Positions 8,755 to 17,521 of a stretch of DNA of 34,710 nucleotides are shown piece by piece (position 1 is the first letter of the stretch; each line of letters opens with the position of its first letter). A program made the translations under genes and the position numbers. The notes under the pieces were generated by a model. That model searched no databases, was not told where the DNA came from, and was given only the letters and a program-made list of their open reading frames with translations. Origin of the DNA: Acanthopleuribacter pedis. GTDB taxonomy: Bacteria; Acidobacteriota; Holophagae; Acanthopleuribacterales; Acanthopleuribacteraceae. The DNA lies in assembly GCF_017377855.1 (NCBI RefSeq), contig NZ_JAFREP010000057.1, forward strand, positions 1 through 34,710. Direction: 5' to 3'.

Positions 8755-9199
8755 GTTGTGCCTCGTCTAGGGAGAAAAAGTGGGCCGCCGGAATTCAAAA
8801 AGGAGGGGCCTCAAAGCGGGGATCGTTATATCGGAGCGGCCGGATCGCGGCCGCGCATGCGCTTGCCGTAGGCAAATATGGTGCCATAGGATAGAAACGT
8901 TAAAACGGCGCCTTGAGTTTGACCAAACCGGTTTTAGGGGTTCGCAACCGAAGGCGCGTCATACGGTGTCATTCCTTATGAACCATGGGATTTTAGGGCG
9001 GAAGACGGGAAACCCTTGGCAAACACGGCGTTTGGCAAAACCCGACAATTGTAGCACCAAGCCGCGCCCCGCCGCAAAAATCAATCGGTTTCTCGGTATG
9101 TCAAAATGTCGTAGTCGCCGTACCTGACCGGTGCGGTTGCCGAGGTCTGGGATCTTTGCGACCTCCATACATTATTAATACGCGGATTCCATCCAGTGA
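8755..9199. other. Intergenic region upstream of moxR, no gene seen
   Basis: These 445 bases separate moxR from a MITE-like element. The overlapping short frames on both strands are low in family character and have no ribosome-binding site. It should contain the promoter of the moxR-bat operon, but no clear -35/-10 pair was identified by eye. Confidence 0.5.
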
Positions 9200-9438
9200 T
9201 AGCCCGCATTTCTCACAAGGATTCGTCGCGAGAAGCAGAAAGCCTTGTGAGTACGAAGCTTACGACCGAGAGACGGCACAGGCGTAGCAGCGCTACGGTG
9301 AAGGCGGCTCGACCGAGTAAGGCGGATGGCCGCCCCGCGGAAGGCCGCCCCGCGGAAGGCCGCCCCGCGGAAGGCCGCCCCCTCGTAATCGCATGGGTTG
9401 CCCCGTAGCAGAATTCCTTGTTTGAGATATGCGGGCTA
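9200..9438 (+). repeat. MITE-like element with terminal inverted repeats, long copy A
   Basis: The left end AGCCCGCATTTCTCACAAGG is mirrored at the right end (CCTTGTTTGAGATATGCGGGCTA, slightly decayed). The interior contains a 15-bp unit GGCCGCCCCGCGGAA repeated about 3.6 times (9328-9381). Related copies are at 16422-16484, 17332-17521 and 24392-24650. No transposase is encoded. It lies just upstream of the lipid kinase gene. Confidence 0.85.
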
Positions 9439-9555
9439 GGCTCTTTGGTGAGTTGTAGGGGAGCCTGTGTTAAACTAGCCCGTTTTTTTGGGGATCGGCC
9501 GTCGGATGTTTTCTCCTGTCGATGCGCGTACCTTAGGGAAGGTGGGAACCGCTTT

Positions 9556-10425
9556 TTGAAATACTGGTGCATGTTCAATCCCGTTTCCGGGCGCGGGGCC
9601 GGCCTCGCAACCGCCCACCAAATCCAAGCCGCGTTACAAAACGCCGGTTGCTCGGTTTCTTTGCTGGAAACCGACCCCGATCCCGCCGCCTTCCGACAGC
9701 ACTGCGCCGTGGTGGCGCCGGAAGATCGCGTCATTGTGATTGGCGGCGACGGTACCTTTCGGCATGTCCTCAACGCCGCGCCCGCCAATGCCGGATTTGC
9801 TTTTTTTGGCATGGGCACCGCCAATGTGATCACCATTGAGTTCGACTTGCCCAAAAGCATTGAGGCCTTTGTCGCCATGGTTTTGGCCGGCCATACCCGT
9901 CGCCTTTATCCCGGCCGCACCGACGACGGTAGCTTGTTTCTGATGATGGTGAGCCTCGGTTTGGACGCCGCCGTTTTGCGGGATGTCCCGCAATGGTTAA
10001 AAAATCGCATCGGCAAGGCGGCTTTTGCGTGGTCCTTGTTGCGCGGCTTGTTCACCTACGCCTACCCGCCCATGACCCTCGAATTGGCGGACGGCACGCG
10101 TTGCCGTGCGACTTGGGTGTTGGTCTCTCGCTTCCGTCATTACGGTGGGGCCTACCTGGTCGCTCCCGAACGCGGGGTGGATGATCGATGTTTTACGGTC
10201 CTAACCGTGGGAGAAAAACCAAGGCGCACCATGTTGCGGTTGTTATGGCGTACCTGGCGGGGAACCCATCGAGAGGAACCGGGTTTGCGTCATTTTGAAT
10301 CGACCACCGTGCGTTTTCACCAGGGTGCGACCATGGCACCGGCGCAAATGGACGGCGATCTTTTTTCGCCCGGTGTTCAGTTTTTAGAGGTTGTTGAAAA
10401 ACCCATTTTGCTCTTGGTTCCGTAG
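9556..10425 (+). CDS. Diacylglycerol kinase catalytic-domain (YegS/LCB5-type) lipid kinase
   Basis: This protein is 289 residues from a TTG at 9556. I prefer this start because GGGAAGGTGGG sits about 11 nt upstream and the protein opens directly into the domain (KYWCMFNPVSGRGAG). The ATG at 9571 is an alternative but would cut into the first strand. An earlier in-frame start at 9418 lies inside the MITE copy and is unlikely. The nucleotide-binding motif GGDGTFRHVLN is at about residues 63-73. The family phosphorylates diacylglycerol or related lipids with ATP at the membrane; the substrate here is unknown. The gene stands alone. Confidence 0.8.
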   Translation: MKYWCMFNPVSGRGAGLATAHQIQAALQNAGCSVSLLETDPDPAAFRQHCAVVAPEDRVIVIGGDGTFRHVLNAAPANAGFAFFGMGTANVITIEFDLPKSIEAFVAMVLAGHTRRLYPGRTDDGSLFLMMVSLGLDAAVLRDVPQWLKNRIGKAAFAWSLLRGLFTYAYPPMTLELADGTRCRATWVLVSRFRHYGGAYLVAPERGVDDRCFTVLTVGEKPRRTMLRLLWRTWRGTHREEPGLRHFESTTVRFHQGATMAPAQMDGDLFSPGVQFLEVVEKPILLLVP

Positions 10426-10735
10426 GGCCGCGCCGCCGCCGTGAATCACTGAGATGTTCATCGAAATCTAACAGAAACCTAACGCTTATCTTTCGCTACC
10501 TGGTAAACAATCGCGCGGCACTTGATGCCGCCCCTTTCCCGCGCGTGAACACCGCGCCTCGTGAAGGGTCCGCACGATCCGTGACCGATCCTCCAAACCG
10601 CTTGATGGGGAAGTCGGCGTCGCTTGGCGCCAGGTCGCGGGTTCGTATACCGCTTTACCCTTCGGCCGTACGGTTCTCCTGTGAGAAAACGCGCTGATCT
10701 GCTTTTTCCCCCACCTCTCAACGAAAGGCGAAAAG
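10426..10735. other. Intergenic leader of the TonB-dependent receptor gene
   Basis: These 310 bases contain no convincing gene; two minus-strand frames of 93 codons are GC-driven shadows. I looked for a cobalamin-riboswitch core box and saw none. A ribosome-binding site (GAAAGGCG) precedes the receptor ATG. No promoter could be picked with confidence. Confidence 0.45.
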
Positions 10736-13393
10736 ATGAACAAGGTTTTTGCTCGAGCAATCGTCATTTGTGTTTTATTGATTTCAAGTAGCTCGCTTTA
10801 TGGCTTTTATCAAAACCTCGGTATTGTCCGTGGGACCGTGATTAATGAGGACAACCAACATGTGTCCGATGTGGTGGTTGCTTTTGCCGCCGGTCAAGCG
10901 ACCTTAACCGACGGCCAAGGTTTGTTTTCTGTGTCCGGCGTGAAAACCGGCAACCAAACCGTGTTGTTCCAGTTTCCCGGCTACGAATCGCTGGAGAAAA
11001 CGGTTGATGTGAAACCCGGTATCAACGATCTGGGTGAAGTCACCATGAAACTGTATGCGACCGGGGAAGAAATCCTCGTTTTGGGCAGCATTGGCGAAGG
11101 CCAGGCCCGTGCTTTAAACCAACAGCGTTTGTCCAATACCATCAAAAATATTGTTGCCGCCGACCAAATCGGCGCCTTCCCGGATACCAACGCCGCCGAG
11201 GCCACCCAACGCGTGCCCGGCGTCAACATCGCCCGTGATCAGGGCGAAGGCCGCTACGTTCAGGTACGCGGCACCGAGGCCCGCCTCAACCAAACCGCGC
11301 TCAATGGTGAACCGCTGCCCGCGCCGGAAGGCGACTTACGCACCGTGGCGCTGGATGTCGTTCCCCTCGAAATGTTGGAAGCCATCGAGGTGACCAAGGC
11401 GATTACCCCCGACATGGACGGCGACGCCGTTGGTGGTGCCGTCAACCTCCGTTTGCGCAAGGCACCGCGTGAACGGATGCTGGCCGCTTCCGTGGAATAC
11501 GGTTACACCGAGTTGGAGGAAGAGCCTATTTCCGGCGGCAGCTTGTTGTTCGGTCAACAATTCCAAAACGGTTTATACGGCTTGGTCGGCTCACTGAGCT
11601 TTGAAGAAACCGACCGCGGCACCGACAACTTCGAGGTCGAATACGACGACGGCTTGCCCGAGCAACTCGAACAACGGGATTACGATGTCAACCGCGAGCG
11701 AATCGGCGCTCATTTGGCTTTTGATTACAATCCCTCGGTGAACGCCAACTTTGAACTCAACGGTTCTTATTCTCAGTTCGACGACCATGAATTCCGCCGC
11801 CGCCTGCGCCACCGCGTGGACAGAGATACTTTGGAGCGCGAACTCAAGGATCGTTACGAAACCCAAAGCATCCTGACCCTGCAGGCCAAGGCCGACATCA
11901 TCACCGGCGCGCTCGGCCATTTCGAGGTCAGCGCCAACTACAGCTACGCCCGTGAATCCGAGCCGGGGCGCTTCGATTCCACCTTCGAACAAGAAGACGT
12001 CATCTTCAATCCCAACTTTGGTTCTGGTTCATTCGACGGCACCAACATTCAGCCCAACCCCACCAACCAGGACGTCAACGCCTATGTGTTGGATGAAATT
12101 GTTCGCGAGGACAACACCACCAACGACGAGCACTTGACCCTCAAAGCTTCCTACGAGTGGCCGGTGGTTTTTGGTGATCACACGGCTTTGTTCAAAGCCG
12201 GCTTGAAGCACCGCCAAAAAGAAAAAATGCGCGACAACAACGCCGTTGAAATCGACATTGACGGCGACATCATGTTGCGCGATTACCTGGATTCCGGGTA
12301 CAACCGTTCCGGTTTCTTGGGTGGCCGATACGCCATGGGTCCCTTCCACGGACGCGCCCAGGTGGCCGACATCATCAACCGTTTTGGCGCCGGTGAAGAA
12401 GTGGACTTCGAGACGGACGCCGCCGATTACCGTTTGGAAGAAGATTTGACCGCCGCTTATTTCATGAGCACCATCGAAATGAGCAACAACCTGATGATCC
12501 TGCCGGGCGTGCGTTTTGAATCGTTTTCCACCGATTACGTTGGTTACCAAGTCTTGTTCGACGATGAAGGCGATTACGCGAGCACGCTCCCCGTTCCCGG
12601 TGACAACGATGAGGCTATTTTCCTGCCCATGTTGCACCTGAAGTACCGCTTCAACGAAAACACCCAACTTCGTTTCGCCCAAACCAAAACCTATGCCCGG
12701 GCACGGGTTTACGATCAAGTCCCTTACCGATTGATCTTGCAGGAAGATTTCGAAATCGAAGAGGGTAACCCCAATCTGGAAATTACCCAGTCTTGGAACA
12801 CCGACATCATGTTCGAACACTACTTTGCGGACGGCGGGATGTTGTCGGCCGGCCTGTTCACCAAAGACATGGAAGACTACATCTATATCTTCCGCAATGA
12901 CGAGCTGATCGACGGTGAAGAATTTGAAGTGACCCGCCCCTTAAACGGGGAAGCCGCGGAACTTTACGGGTTTGAGCTGGCGTTCCAGAAAATGTTCAAA
13001 AACGGTTTGGGTTTCTACCTGAACTACACCTATTCCGATTCGGAAGCCGCCTTCCAAGATCGCGAGGGCACGATTTTGCCTGGTCAAACCGAAAGCCTCG
13101 GTAACCTTGCACTGATTTACGAGCGCAATGGTTTGAGCTTGCGGCTTTCCGGCAACCTCCACGGCGAATACCTGGATGAAGTCGGCGGCGACGCTTCAGA
13201 GGATCTCTATGTGGACGAGCACTTTCAGGTCGATTTCAACGGTTCCTACACCGCCGATCGCTACAAGATCTACGTGGAACTGGTGAACCTCAACGATGAA
13301 GAAGTGGTGCTTTACGAGGGGAACCGCAACAATCCCATCCAATTCGAACAGTACAAACTCTGGGGTCGTTTGGGTGTAAAGGTCGACTTCTAG
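10736..13393 (+). CDS. TonB-dependent outer-membrane receptor
   Basis: This protein is 885 residues long. A signal peptide (MNKVFARAIVICVLLISSSSLYG) is followed by a carboxypeptidase-regulatory-like beta domain (about 30-105; GIVRGTVINEDNQHVSDVVV). The plug is at about 125-235 with RVPGVNIARDQGEGRYVQVRG and EAIEVTKAITPDMDGDAVGG. A long beta-barrel ends in the aromatic LWGRLGVKVDF, with C-terminal Phe. The plug wording matches the TonB-Xanth-Caul subfamily often linked to complex carbohydrate or peptide uptake (family knowledge). The neighbours do not reveal a substrate, and no TonB/ExbBD genes are present. A strong terminator follows. Confidence 0.92.
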   Translation: MNKVFARAIVICVLLISSSSLYGFYQNLGIVRGTVINEDNQHVSDVVVAFAAGQATLTDGQGLFSVSGVKTGNQTVLFQFPGYESLEKTVDVKPGINDLGEVTMKLYATGEEILVLGSIGEGQARALNQQRLSNTIKNIVAADQIGAFPDTNAAEATQRVPGVNIARDQGEGRYVQVRGTEARLNQTALNGEPLPAPEGDLRTVALDVVPLEMLEAIEVTKAITPDMDGDAVGGAVNLRLRKAPRERMLAASVEYGYTELEEEPISGGSLLFGQQFQNGLYGLVGSLSFEETDRGTDNFEVEYDDGLPEQLEQRDYDVNRERIGAHLAFDYNPSVNANFELNGSYSQFDDHEFRRRLRHRVDRDTLERELKDRYETQSILTLQAKADIITGALGHFEVSANYSYARESEPGRFDSTFEQEDVIFNPNFGSGSFDGTNIQPNPTNQDVNAYVLDEIVREDNTTNDEHLTLKASYEWPVVFGDHTALFKAGLKHRQKEKMRDNNAVEIDIDGDIMLRDYLDSGYNRSGFLGGRYAMGPFHGRAQVADIINRFGAGEEVDFETDAADYRLEEDLTAAYFMSTIEMSNNLMILPGVRFESFSTDYVGYQVLFDDEGDYASTLPVPGDNDEAIFLPMLHLKYRFNENTQLRFAQTKTYARARVYDQVPYRLILQEDFEIEEGNPNLEITQSWNTDIMFEHYFADGGMLSAGLFTKDMEDYIYIFRNDELIDGEEFEVTRPLNGEAAELYGFELAFQKMFKNGLGFYLNYTYSDSEAAFQDREGTILPGQTESLGNLALIYERNGLSLRLSGNLHGEYLDEVGGDASEDLYVDEHFQVDFNGSYTADRYKIYVELVNLNDEEVVLYEGNRNNPIQFEQYKLWGRLGVKVDF

Positions 13394-13415
13394 ACCAAGT
13401 GAATCCACCCAAAAC

Positions 13416-13455
13416 AAAAGGGACGCCGTCCGTGAGGCGGCGTCCCTTTTTTACG
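13416..13455. terminator. Bidirectional rho-independent terminator between the receptor gene and argG
   Basis: A 13-bp perfect stem (AAAAGGGACGCCG at 13416-13428 pairing with 13438-13450) has a 9-nt loop and is followed by a T run to 13452. The A tract on the left gives a T run on the other strand, so it can serve both convergent genes. Confidence 0.9.
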
Positions 13456-13466
13456 TGATGATCGGC

Positions 13467-14657
13467 TTAAGCGACCGGTTGTTGGATGCCAAACTCCGCC
13501 GGAACCGAGTAGTTTTGTAGGTGTTGGAAGAACACGAGCGCTTCGCTGTAAGCCGCGTTCCACTGGTCCATGTGGCCAAAGCCGCCCAGCTGATCCGCAA
13601 ACAGGTTGGGCGAGGCTTCTCGCGAGAGGATGTGGACCGTTGCGCCGGTGACCTTAAGCGCAATGGTTCCCGCCGTTTCCGCGTAAAGGGAATCGGCCGC
13701 CGCCTGCATGGCTTTCTGAATGGGATGCTGCCACAGGCCTTGGTACAGCATGCGGCCGTAATCCGTGCCCATTTTGGCCAGATAATCGAGCGTGGGTTTG
13801 GCGAACCAACATTGATTCAAAGCCGTGCGGGCTTTGTAGAGCAGGGTCCCCGCCGGGGTGTGGTAAATACCGCGTGATTTGAGTCCGTTGGTGCGGGTCT
13901 CCAACAGGTCGAGCCAGCCCAGACCGGTTGGTTCGAGTAAATGGTTGAGCTGGGTGATCAGTTCGGCCAAGGGCAGGTGTTTGCCGTTTAGCGCGACTGG
14001 GGTACCTTTTTCCCATTTGAGGGAAACGGTTACCTCGCCGGTTTGGCTCATTTTCTCGGTGAAAAAAGGCGCGGGCGCCTGGCCGAGATCTTCGAGGGTG
14101 CCGCCCTCGTAGCTGGTGTGCCACAAGTTGGCGTCTACTGAATAATCGAAGCTTTTGGCGGGAATCGAGACACCGCTCGCCGCCACCATCGCTTGTGCTT
14201 CTTCGCGACCGTTGCAGGCCCACTCCCGCCAGGGCGAGATGATCTGGAGACCCGGGGCCAGGATTTTGACGCGCTGCTCAAAACGCAGGTAGTCGTTGCC
14301 TTTGCCCGTGGCCCCGTGACAAATGGCGCCGGCGCCGCTTTCCAAGGCCGCCTGCACCAGGGCGTCGGCGATAAAAGGTCGGGCGACCGCGGTCCCCAAC
14401 AAATAATCTTGCTCGTAAACCGCGCCCAGCTTGAGCATGGGCGCGATGCCCTGTTCGGCCATGGCCGCGCGCTGGTCGACGATGTGAACTTGGTCCGCGC
14501 CCAATCGGTAGGCGCGCTCCTCCAGCATGGGGAAATCATCTTCCTGACCGACGTTCACCAAAACGGCGATGACGCGGGTCGCACCGCGTACCTGCTTAAG
14601 CCAACCGATTGCCGCGCTGGTATCCAAACCGCCTGAATAGGCCAAAACAACTTTCAT
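13467..14657 (-). CDS. argG: Argininosuccinate synthase
   Basis: This protein is 396 residues, the usual length. It joins citrulline and aspartate using ATP in arginine biosynthesis, in the cytoplasm. The N-terminal PP-loop ATP-binding motif is AYSGGLDTS (5-13). Further family motifs are NVGQEDDF, CHGATGKGNDYLRFE and the SPWREW segment. It is transcribed away from argR with a shared 147-bp control region and converges on the receptor terminator. No other arginine-pathway gene is in the window. The ATG at 14655-14657 has GGAAGGTGG about 8 nt upstream. Confidence 0.95.
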   Translation of the reverse strand: MKVVLAYSGGLDTSAAIGWLKQVRGATRVIAVLVNVGQEDDFPMLEERAYRLGADQVHIVDQRAAMAEQGIAPMLKLGAVYEQDYLLGTAVARPFIADALVQAALESGAGAICHGATGKGNDYLRFEQRVKILAPGLQIISPWREWACNGREEAQAMVAASGVSIPAKSFDYSVDANLWHTSYEGGTLEDLGQAPAPFFTEKMSQTGEVTVSLKWEKGTPVALNGKHLPLAELITQLNHLLEPTGLGWLDLLETRTNGLKSRGIYHTPAGTLLYKARTALNQCWFAKPTLDYLAKMGTDYGRMLYQGLWQHPIQKAMQAAADSLYAETAGTIALKVTGATVHILSREASPNLFADQLGGFGHMDQWNAAYSEALVFFQHLQNYSVPAEFGIQQPVA

Positions 14658-14723
14658 ACAACCACCTTCCCGAAAATGCAGGGTTTATGCTGGATAAAGC
14701 GACATAAAATGTCGAGATCGCTT

Positions 14724-14751
14724 ATTTTATGCGTTTTCATTTAAAATGCAA
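14724..14751 (-). promoter_or_regulatory. argG promoter overlapping a candidate ArgR operator
   Basis: On the minus strand TTGCAT (14746-14751) and TAAAAT (14724-14729) are spaced by 16 nt, a good sigma-70 pair. Between and across them is a 19-bp imperfect palindrome, GCGTTTT-CATTT-AAAATGC (14731-14749), AT-rich like ARG boxes. A second inverted pair CATAAAAT (14703-14710) / ATTTTATG (14724-14731) adjoins it. The position predicts that ArgR binding blocks argG transcription. Operator identity is inferred. Confidence 0.6.
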
Positions 14752-14804
14752 CAGTTAAGAGGCGATACTTGCATTTTTCCTTAAGATTGAGCGAAAATGG
14801 CTTC

Positions 14805-15221
14805 ATGCATATTGATGACGCGATCCTTCAGGTAATTGAAAAACAAAGCATCGACACCCAAACCGCCCTGGTGAATGCACTGGCGGAATTGGAGTTCCGG
14901 GTAACCCAGCCGCAGCTCTCGCGCCACCTTAAAAAGTTAGGGGTTCGCAAGGTACGTGGTCGTTACGCCGTGGTCGGTGTGCAAGCAGCGGCCAAGTCTC
15001 AGCTTGATTTTGTGTTGTCACCGCCCAATATGATTGTCATCAAGACCTTACCGGGCCATGCCAACGCCTTGGCTTATAACTTAGAAATGAATCAGTTCCG
15101 CGAGGTTGCGGGAACCGTGGCCGGTGATGATACCGTGTTGGTCGCGCTGCGGGCCGGGTTTGAGCTTGAGGCGACCACGCGCAAGTTGAAAAAGCGTTTG
15201 GCCGGGGTTGTCCTTCATTAA
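14805..15221 (+). CDS. argR: Arginine repressor ArgR
   Basis: This protein is 138 residues from the ATG at 14805 (MHIDDAILQVIEKQSIDTQ). A TTG at 14769 would add 12 residues and is less likely because typical ArgR starts near the helix-turn-helix. The N-terminal winged helix contains RVTQPQLSRHLKKLGVRKVRGRYAV. The C-terminal arginine-binding hexamer domain has the classic GTVAGDDTVLVAL near residues 110-122. ArgR senses L-arginine and represses biosynthetic genes; here it lies divergent to argG across palindromic AT-rich sites, so autoregulation plus argG control is likely. No strong ribosome-binding site is visible. Confidence 0.92.
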   Translation: MHIDDAILQVIEKQSIDTQTALVNALAELEFRVTQPQLSRHLKKLGVRKVRGRYAVVGVQAAAKSQLDFVLSPPNMIVIKTLPGHANALAYNLEMNQFREVAGTVAGDDTVLVALRAGFELEATTRKLKKRLAGVVLH

Positions 15222-15231
15222 GCCGCGTTGT

Positions 15232-15263
15232 TCACCAAAGGTTCCCCGCGGGAGTTTTGGTGA
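15232..15263. other. Stem-loop after argR
   Basis: TCACCAAA (15232-15239) pairs with TTTGGTGA (15256-15263) around a GC-rich loop. There is no T run after it, so it may be a weak or factor-dependent terminator or a repeat remnant. The rest of 15222-15462 shows no gene. Confidence 0.4.
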
Positions 15264-15462
15264 GAAATGGTGGCGAAGGATTTGGGGTTTTGTGATCCAT
15301 CATCCTGAGGTTCCGACCCTGCTCGTGTTGAATGGGGTAGGCGGCCCCTTTGATGCTCTGGTTAAGCACAAGCGGGACAGCGGCGTAGCCCAATTGATGT
15401 GCCGCCGTTTGGCCGCGGATCGGTTATAATGGCCGAAAAGAATCATTTCGAAGAGGCTTAGG

Positions 15463-16206
15463 ATGACCACGATCTCTTTACTGCTGTGTTTCGCAATCCT
15501 TCCGTTCCAGAATGCGGCGCCGGCGCCGCATGACCATCCCTACGAGGTGGTTCTGGTCAATGACAAAGTCCTCAAAATCAAAGAGCCGCCCCTTTTCGAC
15601 GGGAAAATGGCGCATTTGGTGTTGTTGAATGGGCAGAAATCCACCTTTCCCACCAAAATGATTGACCAGCAAAAGACGCTGGAGCGAAACCGCCGTTTGG
15701 CCATTCATCGCCAGGCCGTGCTTTTCCAAAAAGAGCAAGAGGCCGAGGCAGCTGCCGAGAAAGCCGCCGCCGCGCCTGCCGAGCCCGAGCAAGAAGAGGA
15801 ACGTGGACCCATTGTGTTGACCAGTACCCGCGATTTGCCCAGCACCGCGCAGCGGGACCGTGTTTCGCTTCCCACTTCCGAGACCGGCACCGAAGCTTTG
15901 GGCGAAACCAAAGAACGCCGCTTCACCAGCAATGAAGACGCTTATGTGGCCCGTGAGCGCATGACCAAAACCGCCGACGGTTACCGAATCGATGCCGAGG
16001 TGAATGTCAACCAACCCTTGGGCGTGAACAACGTACAGGTCAAAATGATCGTGACTTTTGAGAATGAAGAACGCGTCGAGGCTTCCGAACCGCTCGGTGA
16101 TTTGAAGTACGGCGCTTCAAAAATTGCCAAGTTTAATATTCGCAAAAACGAACCCATTGCCACTGTCAGTTACCAAGTTCGGTATATCACCACGCGCACC
16201 CGCTGA
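15463..16206 (+). CDS. Predicted exported protein of unknown function
   Basis: This protein is 247 residues long. An N-terminal hydrophobic stretch (MTTISLLLCFAILPFQNAAPA) looks like a signal peptide. Residues about 25-75 form a short domain (VVLVNDKVLKIKEPPLFDGKMAHLVLLNGQKSTFP). A charged Ala/Glu-rich coiled segment lies at about 80-115, and a C-terminal beta-rich part at about 170-245 includes VNVNQPLGVNNVQVKMIVTFENEERV. I do not recognise the family. The C-terminal part could be an Ig-like or FxLYD-like exported domain, but no diagnostic motif is present. GAGG lies about 10 nt before the ATG. It appears monocistronic. Confidence 0.7.
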   Translation: MTTISLLLCFAILPFQNAAPAPHDHPYEVVLVNDKVLKIKEPPLFDGKMAHLVLLNGQKSTFPTKMIDQQKTLERNRRLAIHRQAVLFQKEQEAEAAAEKAAAAPAEPEQEEERGPIVLTSTRDLPSTAQRDRVSLPTSETGTEALGETKERRFTSNEDAYVARERMTKTADGYRIDAEVNVNQPLGVNNVQVKMIVTFENEERVEASEPLGDLKYGASKIAKFNIRKNEPIATVSYQVRYITTRTR

Positions 16207-16421
16207 GCCGATTCCCGGCCTGTTGTTTCGCGTCGCGGAATGGTAGGCTTTACCGGATCATGAAGGTGTTTTGGGCCGCATCTTTTGAGGCCGCGGTGAC
16301 GTTTGCCATTGGGTTGTTTGCATGATGCACGGCCTGCCGGCGCGCCTTGGTTCTGCGAAGCGGTTCATTCCCGACCACCTGTTCGGGGTTCGGTGTGGCC
16401 GGATGCTGCTTTGTCGGTTCT

Positions 16422-16484
16422 TGCCCGCATTTCTCACAAGGATTCGTCGCGAGAAGCAGAATTCCTTGTGAGAAATGCGGGCTA
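16422..16484 (+). repeat. MITE-like element, minimal 63-bp copy B
   Basis: Only the two terminal arms and a 22-bp centre remain: a GCCCGCATTTCTCACAAGG arm, then ATTCGTCGCGAGAAGCAGAA, then TTCCTTGTGAG and the right arm ending GCGGGCTA. The arms pair as a near-perfect 20-bp hairpin. The join matches deletion between the two AGCAGAA repeats present in long copies A and C. The surrounding gap 16207-16557 holds no gene. Confidence 0.88.
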
Positions 16485-16557
16485 GGCCGCGGGCCGCCTT
16501 GCCCACCTTGGTGATTGAGTTTGTTCACCTTCTATAAATTAAGGGAGTGCACGCGTT

Positions 16558-17334
16558 ATGGAAACCATTTTGCTCGAGAAAAAAGACCGCCTGGCGCTGG
16601 TCACCATTAACCGGCCTAAGGCGCTAAATGCTTTGAACGACCAGGTTTTTTCAGAATTAGAATCCTGCTTCCGTGAAGTGGCCGCTGATGAAGAGGTTGC
16701 CGCGGTGGTGGTGACCGGTTCCGGTGAGAAGGCTTTTGTGGCCGGTGCCGACATCAAAGAACTGGCCACCTTGGAACCCTTGGCCGCGCGCCGGTTGGCC
16801 GAGCGCGGTCAACGCGTTTTTAATCTGATTGAGAATTGTCCCAAACCCGTCATTGCCGCCGTCAACGGCTTTGCGCTGGGTGGTGGTTGTGAACTGGCCA
16901 TGGCCTGCCATATGCGGGTTGCTTCCGAAAAAGCCCGTTTTGGCTTGCCCGAGGTGGGTTTGGGTTTAATTCCCGGTTACGCCGGAACCCAGCGATTGCC
17001 GCGTCTGGTTGGCAAAGGGATTGCCATGGAATTGGTGCTGACCGGTGAGATGATTTCCGCCGCCCGCGCCCACGAAATCGGCTTGGTGAACCATGTGGTT
17101 GCCCCGGAAGCGCTCCATGAAAAAGCCCACGCCATCGCTGCCGCGATCCAAAGCAAAGGGCCTTTGGCCGTGCGCCACGCCATGGAGGCCGTCAACCGCG
17201 GTTTCGAAATGAGCCGTGAGGACGGCGAGCGTTTTGAAGCCGCCCTGTTTGGTTTGTTGGCCGGCACCGAGGATACCAAAGAAGGCCTTGCCGCGTTCAT
17301 TGAGAAGCGGAAGCCGGAATTTAAAGGCCGCTAG
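16558..17334 (+). CDS. Enoyl-CoA hydratase/isomerase (crotonase) family protein
   Basis: This protein is 258 residues, normal for crotonases. The oxyanion-hole segments are KAFVAGADIKEL (58-69) and NGFALGGGCELAMACH (103-118). The catalytic glutamates are expected at Glu112 (GGGCE) and Glu132 (GLPEVGLGLIPGYAGTQRLPR), both present. It should hydrate trans-2-enoyl-CoA, as a beta-oxidation hydratase or a crotonyl-CoA hydratase of the butanoate pathway. The exact substrate cannot be read from sequence and no other beta-oxidation genes are near. The stop codon TAG (17332-17334) belongs to the left end of MITE-like copy C, so the insertion set or replaced the natural C-terminus. Confidence 0.9.
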   Translation: METILLEKKDRLALVTINRPKALNALNDQVFSELESCFREVAADEEVAAVVVTGSGEKAFVAGADIKELATLEPLAARRLAERGQRVFNLIENCPKPVIAAVNGFALGGGCELAMACHMRVASEKARFGLPEVGLGLIPGYAGTQRLPRLVGKGIAMELVLTGEMISAARAHEIGLVNHVVAPEALHEKAHAIAAAIQSKGPLAVRHAMEAVNRGFEMSREDGERFEAALFGLLAGTEDTKEGLAAFIEKRKPEFKGR

Positions 17335-17521
17335 CCCGCATTTCTCACGAGGATTCGTCGCGAGAAGCAGAAAGCCTTGTGAGTACGAAGATTACGACCG
17401 AGAGACGGCCCAGGCGTAGCAGCTGAGGCGAAGGCGGCTCGACCGAGTAATGCGGAAGGCCGCCCCCTCGTAATCGCATGGGTTGCCCCGTAGCAGAATT
17501 CCTTGTGAGAATTGCGGGCTA
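17332..17521 (+). repeat. MITE-like element, copy C, starting at the hydratase stop codon
   Basis: The left end TAGCCCGCATTTCTCACGAGG and right end CCTTGTGAGAATTGCGGGCTA are inverted repeats. The interior is close to copy A (ACGACCGAGAGACGGC, CTCGTAATCGCATGGGTTG) but carries only one copy of the GGCCGCCCC unit that is tandem in copy A. Confidence 0.88.

Noticed and set aside
8780..9168. Small genes upstream of moxR
   Set aside because: Frames on both strands are GC-driven, overlapping and lack ribosome-binding sites.
9213..9878. Minus-strand gene of 221 codons
   Set aside because: It runs through MITE-like copy A and antisense to the lipid kinase. Its content is Ser/Arg-rich repeat translation only.
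10426..10735. Cobalamin or other riboswitch before the TonB-dependent receptor
   Set aside because: No core B12 box or paired leader structure was seen, and the receptor subfamily is not a B12 type.
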